Below are positions 9,912 to 20,445 of a stretch of 22,674 bases of DNA, piece after piece. The translations under genes and the position numbers were made by a program. Numbering within the stretch: the stretch's first letter is position 1; each line of letters opens with the position of its first letter. This DNA is from Euperipatoides rowelli (taxonomy: Eukaryota; Onychophora; Udeonychophora; Euonychophora; Peripatopsidae): NCBI GenBank assembly GCA_003024985.2, contig PXIH01S0000389.1; one strand, written 5' to 3'. Under the pieces are notes generated by a model, which was not told the origin of the DNA, searched no databases, and saw nothing but the letters and a program-made list of their open reading frames with translations.

Positions 9912-10524
9912 CAATAACAGTGTTTACCGTTGACGGGTTTTGACTAGTTATAATTTCTTTATTCAACGACAGTCAATTACAGCTGAATGTAATATGGAAT
10001 AAAACAATTACATTATAAAAATTAGTTATAGTAATAAGAATATAAAGAATCTTAGTAAGTAATTAAAAATAATATACTATAGTAATTAGAGATTAAAAAT
10101 CAGTGAATCAAATAGGCAGATACTGTAAACAAAATAGGGAATTGAATCCATAGGAGATATGTCCAAGTAGAAATCTAAACAATTTGTAATAAAATTTTAA
10201 AACACAAAAATTCTGTATAGTTTATAGTGTCAAATTAATAGCAATACATTTAATGAGTTACTATTGAATCTGAGTGAAGACAGAAAAACAAAATTAAAAA
10301 TGAACAGATAAACCCTACAAAATGATCAATGAAAATATCTCCCATTGAATCATAGAATTGGATAGCAAGTTATAGAAATCATATCAGTAGTTTCCAATCA
10401 CCAGTATCAATCCTAACATAGCACAGATGTGAAATCATATAAAAAAAAAATCAGTGTAAGATTGAAATGTCGATTTTATTTTTGTTGAATCTTGAAGCTC
10501 TGTAAATGGGATTTGGTTTAACAT
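9912..10524. other. AT-rich intronic stretch
   Basis: No coding signal and no recognisable repeat apart from an A-run near 10440. Confidence 0.5.
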
Positions 10525-11340
10525 AGTGTCCAATACCTAAATAAGTAATGCTTCACCAGGCTGATTATAATCCTCCTAAGGTTTCCCTCCCCCATAATTT
10601 TCCCTATTCTATCTTGAGAAGGACTATAGTTTCCTTAATACTGATTTGCATCAAATCATTCTCAGGTTGCGTGATTGAATTTACCAAGGTGGGAGACCTG
10701 CTTTGATTTATGCCACTCACAAGACTGTATACTTATTATTGCTAATAAGTGTATAGTATCTATAATTAGGCAAGTTATCTAAGCTTGGCGGTCATATTTA
10801 TAGCTTCAATTTAACTCTGCTGCTACAGTTTGCCTTTGGATACTGGCTACAAATACAACCCTAACTGGGAAATGTCTACTATCTCCACAATACACGAGTA
10901 GGTGACGTTGCGCAAGCAAGGCAGGCAGAGCCCACACGAGATATTGTCACAGATCAAAGAGACCTGTTCCGGGGATAATTACCGAATAATCCATATTTTT
11001 ATCACCAGTTTCTAGATACACATATATAAATGCCCAAATTAGAATAAATAATTATTACACGTTTCTATGCAAGTTTACGTAAAGAGACGCTACCCCAAAA
11101 ATATAACATTTATCGAAAGAGGGTCAGTTTGTGCCAATTTTAGTTGTAATCTCATATGGACTTGAAACCAGCACAAACCAACGAAACAAAAAGAAAACTA
11201 GCTAAACTCTAACAAAATTTCAACCCTGACAGGCAGATTAGGCGCTAAGAAGAGAAAGGAGGAACCACCCTTTATTAACCCTGCCCTGATAGAAGGGACA
11301 GGTACCACCCCTCTCGCGTACGTAAGAAAAAGGCCATCTG
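10525..11340 (-). repeat. Copy 2 of the 0.8-kb dispersed repeat, inverse to copy 1
   Basis: Read on the minus strand, this block follows copy 1 from its ggggtggtacctgtcc head (near 11310) to its tggtgaag tail (near 10550). The pair is diverged, with scattered small gaps, so the copies are old or are separate insertions of different subfamily members. A near-perfect hairpin (tatacttatta...taataagtgtata, near 10727-10756) lies within this copy. The copy sits between two LINE endonuclease relics in the long intron before exon 5. Confidence 0.8.
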
Positions 11341-11482
11341 TAAAAAATAAAAATTATTTAAGTCATTTCAATATCTAGCCTTCACAAACAAGTGTTTACT
11401 TAGCCAATTTTGGTATTTGTTCAGAAAAATCATGACAAAAATATCCTTTTCCCATTATATAAAGTTTACACTTATAAACCCC

Positions 11483-12130
11483 TTAGGGTATAACCCAAGT
11501 GGGCATAAAGAAGGGACCAAAATCAGAGTTCTTAATAAAGTCTATTTGGATTATTTGGGTTGAAATGAAAAAGTTGGGAAGATTCAGCACAGGAAAGTCT
11601 GATTTTTCACAGCACTCCAACAACTTCCAATCAAACTTGTTTAGCGTTACTATTAGAGCAGTATTCAAATTTTTGTAGTCATAAATAGATGTCCCGTGAG
11701 AAACAGTTTTTGGTAATTTACATGGGATTCTAATTTGGACAGCTGAATGGTTAGATTCAAATAGTCATTTATCAATGTTTCTAATGGAAAATCTAATACC
11801 TAGTAATTCAAAAGCCTGGTATGTAAATGTATTTGATTGGAAAGAAACACAGAATGTGATTCCCATTAATCTAATACGGTAGTGAGACTATCAGCAATTT
11901 TATCAAATTCCGGCAATAAATTTGCCAGGTTAAAATCTGTCATTACAATGACTATTCGGATCAAATCGGTTCATAGTTAGATTTAACTTCATCCAGACAA
12001 TCAAGATTGAATGGATACGATCCAGCCAGGACTCAGTAATTAAATAGACACCATATAGACCACTGACCATCTCAGCCTGAAAATCATAATTTTTCATGAT
12101 GCTAGTATTTTGATAGATAACAAATAATCG
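11483..12130 (-). mobile_element. Relic of a non-LTR retrotransposon: endonuclease and linker to RT
   Basis: Minus-strand pieces in LINE order: LITESWLD at 12020-12043 (endonuclease T-E-T-W-L motif), VIVMTDFNLANLLPEFD near 11900-11950 (G-D-F-N-like motif with Gly lost), ESNHSAVQIRIP near 11740 (S-D-H-x-P-V-like motif closing the endonuclease), and a linker with Y-D-Y-K-N-L-N and K-F-D-W-K-L-L typical of the stretch before the RT domain. The last piece is open for over 80 codons (about 11483-11760), so this copy is better kept than the others, but stops break it upstream. The RT part is missing, and copy 2 of the 0.8-kb repeat begins at once downstream. Confidence 0.75.
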
Positions 12131-13206
12131 TTCTAAAAAAAAAAATCTGAATTCTTAGTGTATGTTGCTATATTGTATTTATTGTTGGATAAAGCGTTGT
12201 CAAGTTATCAGCTGTAACTTGAGTAGCAGAAAGATCAATATCTTTAATAAAGATAGATTTTAAGTCAAAAGTTTAATTTTAAGGTTAAGTGAATAGTGCA
12301 ATCAGCTACTAGGCTGTAATTTATTGTATTGAAAACTAGGCTACATGAAAGCACAATGCCTTTGTCATTAACACTGAGCATGCACTTAGTTTTTGAAATG
12401 CTGTTAACATTTATTCTTAATCTGCTTAAATAGATAAAAATATTTATAATGTCCAATCCCACCCAATCCATATTAAGGAAATCTCAAACAATCCATGTGT
12501 TGTAAGAATGGATGTGCCTAGGGACTAAAATTTGTAGATGAGAAAAAGCAGTGTGGTCGAGTAAAGAAAAGTGGCACATCTGAAAAGTTGCTTAGGAATC
12601 CGGGTTTTGCTAACTAAGAGGTGAACACTGATGCCTAAGATAAAATGTGATATTGTTTGGATATTCCATTCTTTACAAGCCTTGTATATCTAGTAAAATT
12701 AGTATGTACAGGAGTAAATCTTAGACCAGTAATTTGGATTCAATGGGGTTTATTTTAACCAAAAATTTATAGTTTGCACTGTTGGACAGGTTAATTGTAT
12801 AAATATTAGAACAGTGATAACTTATTGGTCCATTGATACTAAATTATAACTGGAATGGCAATACTAAGTTATTTGCAAAGTCAGATAATTTCACTATTAT
12901 CCCTGGAGGTTGGGACTAGGTAATATGAGGGAGGGGATAAGCTGACGGTATAGCTGGAGATTTCACTTTGATGGTTGACAAACTATGGTCTGTCTAGCTA
13001 ATTGAGCTAGATTTCATAAGATATGACAAGGAATTCTTAGACAAGCAGACATTGTGAGCAAGTAGCTTGCCCAAGTAGAGCTGGAGAAAAAGACCCGGAT
13101 CAACTAATATGGCTTAATATCAGTTGGTCGAATTCAAGACACTTATTTGCATATCTAGCTGTTTAATGGTTAAGCTGCATAAAAATTTCTACTTAGTCTG
13201 TGCATT

Positions 13207-13236
13207 ATGTAGGTTGGAATGACAGCCAACCTACAT
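13207..13236. repeat. Inverted repeat, 11-bp arms and 8-bp loop
   Basis: The arm atgtaggttgg is followed by aatgacag and the exact reverse complement. A second, looser inverted pair (gacgtttca / tgaaatgtc) follows within 35 bp. Confidence 0.85.
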
Positions 13237-13704
13237 TAGACGTTTCAGGCCATTTGCTTGAAATGTCAGTTTGGGATCACTTAGCTTACAAAAGTAAAAA
13301 ATGTCACGACATTTAACTGCTTTGGTAAGCAATTAATTTTACTTTGGTAAATTTATAGTAATTTATTCACTAACTTACCATTCACATTGTGTAAATAGCT
13401 AGTGTTTTACATCTATTTATAATCACATTTACTTTGAAAATACTTTAAAATTTGTTTTGTAGGCCTACATTTACTGTATTTAGAAATCACGATTTATTTA
13501 TAAATAATTAATTTTGTATTTAAATCATTTAATTCTAAATTCAGTAATTTTTATATTTATTACAAATTACAATGTAAGTTTAGTCTAATGGATTTATTTT
13601 ATGATTTGCAAAGATAATTACTAAAATGCCACTGAAAAAATATTTAAAAGGGGCTTAAAAAAAAGTTACTTAAAATATTCCTGTTTTTTTGTGATTAAAA
13701 AAAA

Positions 13705-13734
13705 TTTTTTTTTTTTTTTTTTGGGGGGGGGGGG
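13705..13734. repeat. 18 T followed by 12 G
   Basis: A pure T-run runs directly into a pure G-run, preceded by an A-run of eight. The same pattern occurs at 9888-9911. Confidence 0.95.
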
Positions 13735-14040
13735 TCAGATAATTTTGAAGGCAAAACTTTGCTGTTAGGTGCATAGAGTATAATTCCTTATCCTATGGTT
13801 TAGTGGCTGTTGATTTATGTGGAGTGCAGTTCAGTTTGTAGTAAAGTTTGTTTTGATTTTTTAATAAACAAATTGAACCATAATAGTACAAAGGATGAAT
13901 AGAATCTATACAAGCATTTAGTCCATATGAATTGCAACCAATAGCTATGAAGATAGCAGATATTGTATAAGTATAGTAAAAGCTATTCATTTCAACAATA
14001 TACAAAATATCTCCAAGTGTACACTATAGACTAGTGTCTG

Positions 14041-14056
14041 GGGGGTCATGACCCCC
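14041..14056. repeat. 16-bp perfect palindrome followed by a G-run
   Basis: gggggtcatgaccccc is a perfect palindrome flanked by a further G on its left and followed by tgtgggggggtgtgtgt. It is a sharp GC-rich island in AT-rich sequence and may be the end of a DNA transposon; no partner end was found. Confidence 0.85.
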
Positions 14057-14333
14057 TGTGGGGGGGGTGTGTGTTCACAAGCTTGAGAAATTTTTAGATT
14101 AATTCCTTTGAAGCTATATTTTGTAAACAGAATTGAAGCAACTTGATTTTCTATTTTAAACATAAAGAAATTTGAAATTATTCCAATTAAAATTTTCCTT
14201 CTAGGTAATAATTAGTTGACCGATTATTTAACATTTTAGCTTTTGATTTGCAAACTACCATCTGAAATTTTTCAATCTTACAATATTAAGGTATTGCTGT
14301 TTGTTTTAAGCAAGCTTCCCTTCAAAAAAATAA

Positions 14334-14459
14334 GCTACTACTGTAAATGAAATTAGACAAATTAGTCAAATTTAAAAGCTTTTAATTCTTTTTAATTCAT
14401 TGATAATGAATTAAAAACAAAATTAGTCTTTATTTAATTTGACTATTTACAGTAGTAGC
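14334..14459. mobile_element. 126-bp hairpin element (MITE-like)
   Basis: The ends are exact 15-bp inverted repeats (gctactactgtaaat and its complement). Inside, further partial pairing (gtcaaat with atttgac) leads to a central palindrome (ttaattcattgataatgaattaa). The whole stretch can fold as one long stem. No clear target-site duplication was seen. Confidence 0.6.
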
Positions 14460-14946
14460 ATATTTTATAAATTAGAAGCTTTGAGGGAGGGGGGGGGGGT
14501 TAGGAAATTAATTATATTATTTTTTAATTCCTTCAGGATTTTTTTTAGTAATTATCTTTGAAATCAATAACAAAAAAAATAAAAATCTGTTTCATTTCAT
14601 TTAACTCATTGGGGTTTAGTTTAGGCTGGTTATAGTGGTGCACCATGTTGGAAATCAAGAGTTAACGTTTTTTCCAACATAGAAACCACTTTGGATTTGG
14701 CAATTGCATCAGCCATTGTTACCCAGCATGCACTAGAAAAACTTCACCTACATTTTGATACCAACTGTTCACTTCTACTTATAATGGGTTTTTAAAAGGC
14801 TTTCCAGAATAGGGGAAGCCTATGAACACCCAGTACTATCTGATGTCTACTTGTAATCCTCAAATGTCTTCTGGAATTAAGTTCTATTCAAAATGAAAAA
14901 TAATGTGGATTAAAATTGTTAGATTGTTCAGACAGAAAACACTTAC

Positions 14947-15117
14947 CAACTGTATGAGAACAGGATTTTTTTCCAGAAATACTTGCAGCCTGATCCAAAA
15001 GGACTATTTCTTCAGCTAAAGAAGAAACTTTAATGCTATTAAGAAGGCCAGTTAGAACAATGTCATCCACAGTCAAACTGCCTTTAACAGATGTATTAGC
15101 AGCTAAAGTGATTTTAC
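14947..15117 (-). CDS. Exon 4 in window: one degenerate repeat plus the head of another
   Basis: 171 nt, phase 1 in and out, 56 full codons. Acceptor AATTTCTAG before GTAAAATC; donor GTTG followed by GTAAGT, a near-ideal donor. The repeat shows SVKGSLTVDDI, then a GLLNSIKV variant where the ING-DL core is expected, then EIVLLDQAASISG. It ends with KKSCSHTV, the K-rich head of the next repeat. The Cys here is one of very few cysteines in the readable protein, so the repeats are probably not held by disulfides. The 68-bp intron to exon 3 and the matching phase make this pair secure. Confidence 0.9.
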
Positions 15118-15185
15118 CTAGAAATTAAAAAAAAAAAAAATTCAGGCTCAAATATTAAATTTTTAAAAAAATTTAAAATATTTAC

Positions 15186-15336
15186 CTTCAACTATTTGGT
15201 CTTTGTTGGTAAGCATTAGATCTTCAGCAATTTTAAAACCATTAACTTTGCCATTCACCAGTACATCCCCTTGTACAGATAAATTTTGGAAGGTCTTTAC
15301 CCCATGAATGGTTTTATCTCCATGGTTCCTCACAAT
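15186..15336 (-). CDS. Exon 3 in window: tail of one repeat and all of the next
   Basis: 151 nt, phase 0 in and phase 1 out. Acceptor GTCTACTAG before ATTGTG; donor GAAG followed by GTAAAT. It encodes 50 codons. The first part, with DKTIHG, completes the repeat begun in exon 2. The rest is a full repeat: VKTF head, SVQGDVLVNG strand region, KVNGFKIAEDL core and the LTNKDQIVEG tail. This is the clearest single repeat in the window and the best query for a database search. It sits about 6 kb downstream of exon 2 and only 68 bp upstream of exon 4. Confidence 0.9.
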
Positions 15337-17099
15337 CTAGTAGACAAAATAGAATGTTTTAATTTTCATTAGTTGTCTGTTAATTTGGTTACAAGTTTTA
15401 AAAAACCTAGGAGCCAAAATTAATGGCATAAAGATTGAAAATTAAAAATGTAGATTAAACACCAGATATTGATAGTCAATACACGGTAGCTACTTAAAAA
15501 AGAAGCTTCAAAGCACCAGAATAAACAATTGTAGGCTAAATAACATTGAAAATCATGGCAGGTAATTCAATGATAACCAGGTAGCTTAAAGTATGTGGAC
15601 AACAATTTTTAATTTTCTTTCAACTGCACACTGTTTTAACATGCAGACATGGAAGAGAAAGTCTAGTGCGTGCCCTCCAAAAATCATTGTCAGAAGCAGA
15701 TTTGTTTTTGCTAGCTACATATCTATTTAAAAAAGCTATCTTACTTAATCTACCCCAACCAGATGACTAAAATTTAGGCTTTTATTTTTAGTATGAAATG
15801 GAGAGCATTCAATATGTCCTAATGCCAAGAGTGGGTAGAATGAACGATTAAATACGGTACTTTTAAATCCTGTACTCTCCCACAATTTAAATTTATAACA
15901 TTGTCACTGGGCCAATTGAATGAATAAGTTTCATACAACAAAGCTGTCTAAGAGAATTATGCAGGTACAGTTAAAGCCTCGGGCAAATGGGTTCCAAGGG
16001 TAAAAAAATATTACAGTTCAGATTGGCACTGGTTCTATGTTAATTTTTTAGTCAGATTCCTTTTAAATAAAAATAATCAAAATTAAAATGCAAATCGTAA
16101 TGCTTTTCTAAAAGGTTTAATCTATCTTGGTAAATGTTGAAATATAGGCAAATTAAAAACGGTTAAAGATATTTAACAACATTGAGCGAAAATGCTTATA
16201 ATTTATTAAATGTTTGGCACTAGAAGTTGTTAAAAAATGTTTTAGAAGACTGGTATGTAACCGAACTGAATTTCAGCAGTGGACAAAGTCAATTTAGTAG
16301 TAGATTTTAAACCAGAGGGGTGGAATCAACATGTCTAGGAAAGGCTTTAGCTAGATAAAATTTAGGATTTTATACAAACAAATATTTTATACAAACAAAT
16401 ATGCATTAACACATTACAATAGCAAGCAATCCTGGCCCTCTAAAAAAAAAAAAGAATGAAATTTAATTACAAAGGAAATTGTAGCTACTAATAAAGGTTG
16501 TACTTTTGAGTTTAAAAAATAAATGAGATAGTTTCTCAATACAACAGAGATGTGGTTTAGTAGGCTGCGGAGTTAGGGAATGTGATGTTTCGTATAATTT
16601 CTAGTTTGGATTAGAAAATTTTACAATTTGGTCGGTTTATTATATTTAGGATAGACTTTGAAACTGATTAGCAATTTATACAATTGAACCATTAAGTTTC
16701 TATAATTTGGATCTTGAATAAATTCAAAGCTTGAGTTACTGAAATCAGTGTCCAATACAATTCACGATTCTAATCGTAATACAATTGCACTGATCTTTAG
16801 TAATAGCACCACTCCAAACATACAATTATTTTCCAATTTGGGTCTAATAAATTTATATGTTACTAAAGTGAATATCTGCATACTTTTAATTTATAGAAAA
16901 TGAAAATCCTCTTGAAGCCTTAGGGACTATTTCATCATGGCTATCCCACCGATGATAGTTTTGTATATGAATTACCAAAATTTTACAAAAACAACTTCAT
17001 TGACATTGGTTTTATGAAGCAAAAAGATTTTAGAGGGTTTAAAACCATCTTTTCATTTGAGAATTGCTTGCAATAATTTAGAATGATTTTGAATTGGTT
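15337..17099. other. First part of the intron between exons 2 and 3
   Basis: 1.76 kb of AT-rich sequence with no coding signal. The only structure seen is the 17-bp tandem duplication at 16367-16400. Confidence 0.5.
16367..16400. repeat. 17-bp perfect tandem duplication
   Basis: Two identical units, attttatacaaacaaat, lie head to tail. Confidence 0.9.
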
Positions 17100-17400
17100 T
17101 GGTTGTTATTACTACCAGATTCACATACAACAGAGAGGACATAGACAAACTTAAATCTAGTATTGTTGAGCAATCAGTAAATACGGCAAAAAAAAGCAGC
17201 TCAAAATGGATCCTTGGGGAATTCCATTTTTACAATATTTTGATGATTTGACTCAGGAATGGGAATAATCTGGTGTGATCGATCTAGAAATGAACATAAC
17301 CATTACTTTGTAGAGTTCTGATCCTATTAAATAGTTATGAAAAGTTATAACAAGTCAAATGGGTTTTCCACTTCCTACAATGTATCTTGTCAAAAAATTA
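17100..17400 (-). mobile_element. Relic of a non-LTR retrotransposon: reverse-transcriptase core
   Basis: The minus strand at 17202-17228 reads NGIPQGSIL in one frame, a near-exact match to the conserved G-x-P-Q-G-S-x-L motif of LINE reverse transcriptases. The preceding frame (RIIPIPESNHQNIV) has the length and feel of the strand before this motif, and a FFLPYL stretch follows where G-P-L-L-F is usual. Other parts cannot be read reliably. The fragment is short and broken, in the sense direction of the host gene. Confidence 0.65.
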
Positions 17401-17619
17401 AGCTCTAGTGCATACCAAGAATCTTTAAAGCTAGTTATAATTCAAACATTAACAAATAACAGCAAATCCATATTAAATACCTAAGTTACAATTTATCAAT
17501 TAATATATTAAAATACAAGGGACTATAGGTTTACTATTACAAGTGAATTATGGCTAGTACAAAGTCTATATTGCTTAATGTGGTAACTACGGATGAGGTG
17601 GATAACCTCATGGCTGTCA

Positions 17620-18644
17620 CAGGGGTGTCCAACTGTCGCTCTAGTGCCATAAATTGCGACAGCATAATTTTTATGGCTCCAGAATAGATTTTGTAGCCAG
17701 TGACAAATAGCGACATGAGCTATTTTAACCATCAAAAAAGCGACCAAGGTTAAATGAAATAGCGACAATAAAGATTTGTTTTTCTTTATTTACTTTAAAA
17801 AAGTAGTTATTTTCTAAAATGTCATATTCCTAAAAAGAAATTAAACTTTAATTGTCGTGATTTGATCTTTTAAATATTTTCTAACTTTTTTTTAAAATTT
17901 AAAAAAATCTCATTCTTCCATTAATTAGACTATGATTCTAACTTTTATCACTATTTCCAAACTTGTTTTACATCATAAGTATGTCAGCAAGTTAAACAAT
18001 TGTTTAGGATGAGCAGAAGAATTATCGGAAAGTCATACATTTTATTTTTTTATTGTTATTGCCTTATTTTTCTTTAATATTAGATAAGACAATTTTATTG
18101 TCATACATTATTGAAATTAAAAATTAAATTTTAAATTTTTTTTATTGTATTAAGTTAGTTTTAATATTTTAAATTAGTAAATTATACGTTAAAGGTCATC
18201 AATTAAATTCTGCAGATCTAGTAATTTTCTGAAATTTGGTTTTTGAAAACCGTTATAAATGAATAAAGGACTGTTAGCAACTTAGCATCTCACTAAATGC
18301 TACTATGGCTATAGTCATGGACTAAGACATGAAATCATTTCCTTTATATAAAAAACAGAATAGTAATAATTTACTGTAATATACTGTAGGTAAATATTCA
18401 ATATTAAGTAATTGCCTTTAAAATAAATTAGCTTAATATTTCTTTTAGAATTGATCCTAACATTTTTGTAAGATGCCAAATTTAGGCACTTTAAATGAAT
18501 TTAGACGACTTTAAAAAATATTGCATTGGCACCACAGATCTCTGAAACTTGGAAAAAATATTAAAATTGTCCTTGGCACCAATATTTTTGGTGCCAGACA
18601 AATTCTAAATTTTGGCACCAAGGCAAAATTGCTTGGACACCCTG
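17620..18644. mobile_element. hAT-like non-autonomous DNA transposon
   Basis: The left end reads CAGGGGTGTCCAA and the right end TTGGACACCCTG, inverted repeats of the CAGGGGTGTCCAA type common at hAT ends. Subterminal motifs differ by side: five gcgac/gtcgc boxes within the first 150 bp on the left, and four ggcacc/ggtgcc boxes within the last 120 bp on the right, arranged in both directions, as expected for transposase binding. The roughly 1-kb interior has no transposase frame. The 8-bp flanks (ggctgtca and caaagtca) agree at only four positions, so the target-site duplication is decayed or the ends come from different copies. The 81-codon minus frame over the left end is not a gene. Confidence 0.75.
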
Positions 18645-19704
18645 CAAAGTCATATTGACAGTACAGAAACATGCTATTGACTGCATCAGAATGATACATT
18701 ATGTCCTAGCAGAGAATGGAGACTTAAAACCAATCAGTTACTTTAGGTTCTTGCTAGAAAATGTTTAATTCCTTGAATCCTTTTATACATAATCCAGGTA
18801 TGAAAGGATTTAGGGTTCACTAATGTTAAACCAATGGGAAGACAAGCATATCTCCTGGCATGTTTGCCTTCCTTTTAACTATGTGTGGTTATGAGTTTAG
18901 CTCATCTGGGTCCACAGGATAAAAATTATGCTGTCTTGACGATGCTAAGAACAATTAGTTTGATGTTTTTTACATTAAAATCCAATGTTTAAAATTTAAG
19001 ATAAAAATGGTAATAAGTCCATAAAATTCACTTTCTTCCATAAATGTGTTTTAATGCCATTTATGAATGAATATTTTATTTGCCAAAAAGACCAATTTTT
19101 AAAACAATTTATATTTCATTCAATTATTTAAGTAATTATAAACGTGACTATCTTAAATGTTACCACTAACGACAAATATAAACAGTAAGTTGGTCTTAAT
19201 TACATTTCTATCTGTATTAACATTAAATCATTAAAATTACAATATCTAGTGACTTATTAGCATTGGTTCTATCATATTATGGTAGGGCCCTAAATGCTTA
19301 TACTGTTAACCACTACGGTATTTATTGGAAATTGGCAAAATTGTAAAAAAAAATATATTTTCAGTTATTACTTTATTGTGCAATAAAACATGATTACAGA
19401 AGAATAGCCCTTATGGATGTAGGAACCTTTACATGATAAACATTAAAAATATAATATATACACATACATTATATACCTAAGAGAAAATAAGTTAAAAATA
19501 TTGTAGATACATTCAAGGTTTTTATAGCAGTTATTGGGGATTTGACACATCTATTTGTTCTACACTTGGGAACTATACTTTTCAGAATTCCTAGTAACTA
19601 CAGATTTAGAACCATGTGTAGGAGGAAAAAACTCAGGAAAAGACAAAGAATTTTTGGGCAAAAGAAACTGACAGGTCAAATCTTTGCTCCAAAGATTAAT
19701 TTTA
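18645..19704. other. Intronic stretch without recognisable features
   Basis: AT-rich, no coding signal. A slightly less AT-rich patch at about 18780-18950 may be the remains of an old repeat, but I could not match it to anything in the window. Confidence 0.4.
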
Positions 19705-20445
19705 AGATAGCCAAAGCACTATCATAATGGGAGTACCAATCACCCAAAATGATTTTAGCTACTCTTTGTTTAGACCAACATTAAAACTTGCTTCTTAGTC
19801 AATGCTAGAGACCAAACAGGGAAACAGTATTCCAAATTACACCTTATGTAAGTGGAATATACCAACAATAACAAATCAAATTCAGCTCCCATTCTCCTGA
19901 GTTTATACAATAAAAACATCGATAATCAGCTTTTATAATTATTGACCAACCTGAATATTCCACCTAAGGTCATTCTGAATGCATACACCCAAAATTTTTA
20001 CATTTTGAACATTTTTTTCAATCATGCCCAGCTACAACAACTGTTGGTTGAAGTTTATCCTTTTTAAAGCTACAAATAAAATGAACATTTACTGTTAAGA
20101 GGCATTTTGATAATTTTTGACTGATCAAATTATTAATTGGCTATTGAGGTGACTTTAAATTGTTGACAAGACACTGTCAGGTCATCCACAAATTTTAAAT
20201 GATTGTGTATTGATAGCCACATCATTAACCAGGAGCAAATATGATATCCCCCCAGGACGGACCCCTGTGGGACACCATTTAAACAATAAAAATTATACTC
20301 TGATCCAAAGGGTTCTTTAAAAATTGTCGGTTATGTAAAAAGGTAGAATCCAATTAAAAATAGATGGCAAAGAAAGTACTTTATTTGTCAATAAAAATAT
20401 TTTGATCCAGGTTATTGTAAGCCTTTGAAAAGTCAATTAAGATTA
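19705..20445 (-). mobile_element. Relic of a non-LTR retrotransposon: reverse transcriptase, most motifs present
   Basis: Reading the minus strand from 20445 downward, LINE reverse-transcriptase motifs come in order: ILIDFSKAYNNLDQNIFI (20391-20443), GVPQGSVL (20253-20276), FVDDLTV at 20172-20192 (the catalytic Y/F-x-D-D box, aspartates kept), LGVCIQNDLRWNIQV near 19950-20000 assembled across a frame change, IRCNLEYCFPVWSLALT near 19800-19850, and GDWYSHYDSAL near 19714-19744. Many stops and frameshifts lie between, so the element is dead. It is in the sense direction of the host gene. Motif style is CR1/Jockey-like. Confidence 0.85.

Larger units (their letters stand above)
12131..14946. other. 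Intronic stretch with small hairpins and homopolymers, no gene
   Basis: 2.8 kb without convincing coding sequence. Short frames at 12265-12471 and 13793-14005 have no motif and I treat them as chance. Supported items are the hairpin at 13207-13236, the T/G tract at 13705-13734, the GC-rich palindrome at 14041-14056, the hairpin element at 14334-14459 and a G-run at 14489-14499. An inverted repeat with 10-bp arms (atgttggaaa, 14645-14654 and 14671-14680) also lies here. Confidence 0.5.

Noticed and set aside
12265-14005. Minus-strand frames at 12265-12471 and 13793-14005
   Set aside because: No splice-site support, no repeat of the main gene and no family motif; likely chance in AT-rich intron.
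17523-17768. 81-codon minus-strand frame
   Set aside because: It crosses the left end of the hAT-like element and has no transposase or other motif; it is a chance frame across a boundary.
18511-18699. 62-codon minus-strand frame
   Set aside because: It covers the ggcacc boxes at the right end of the hAT-like element and has no protein motif.
19542-19727. 61-codon plus-strand frame rich in Lys/Arg
   Set aside because: It overlaps the end of the minus-strand LINE relic and has no motif; the composition comes from A-rich sequence.
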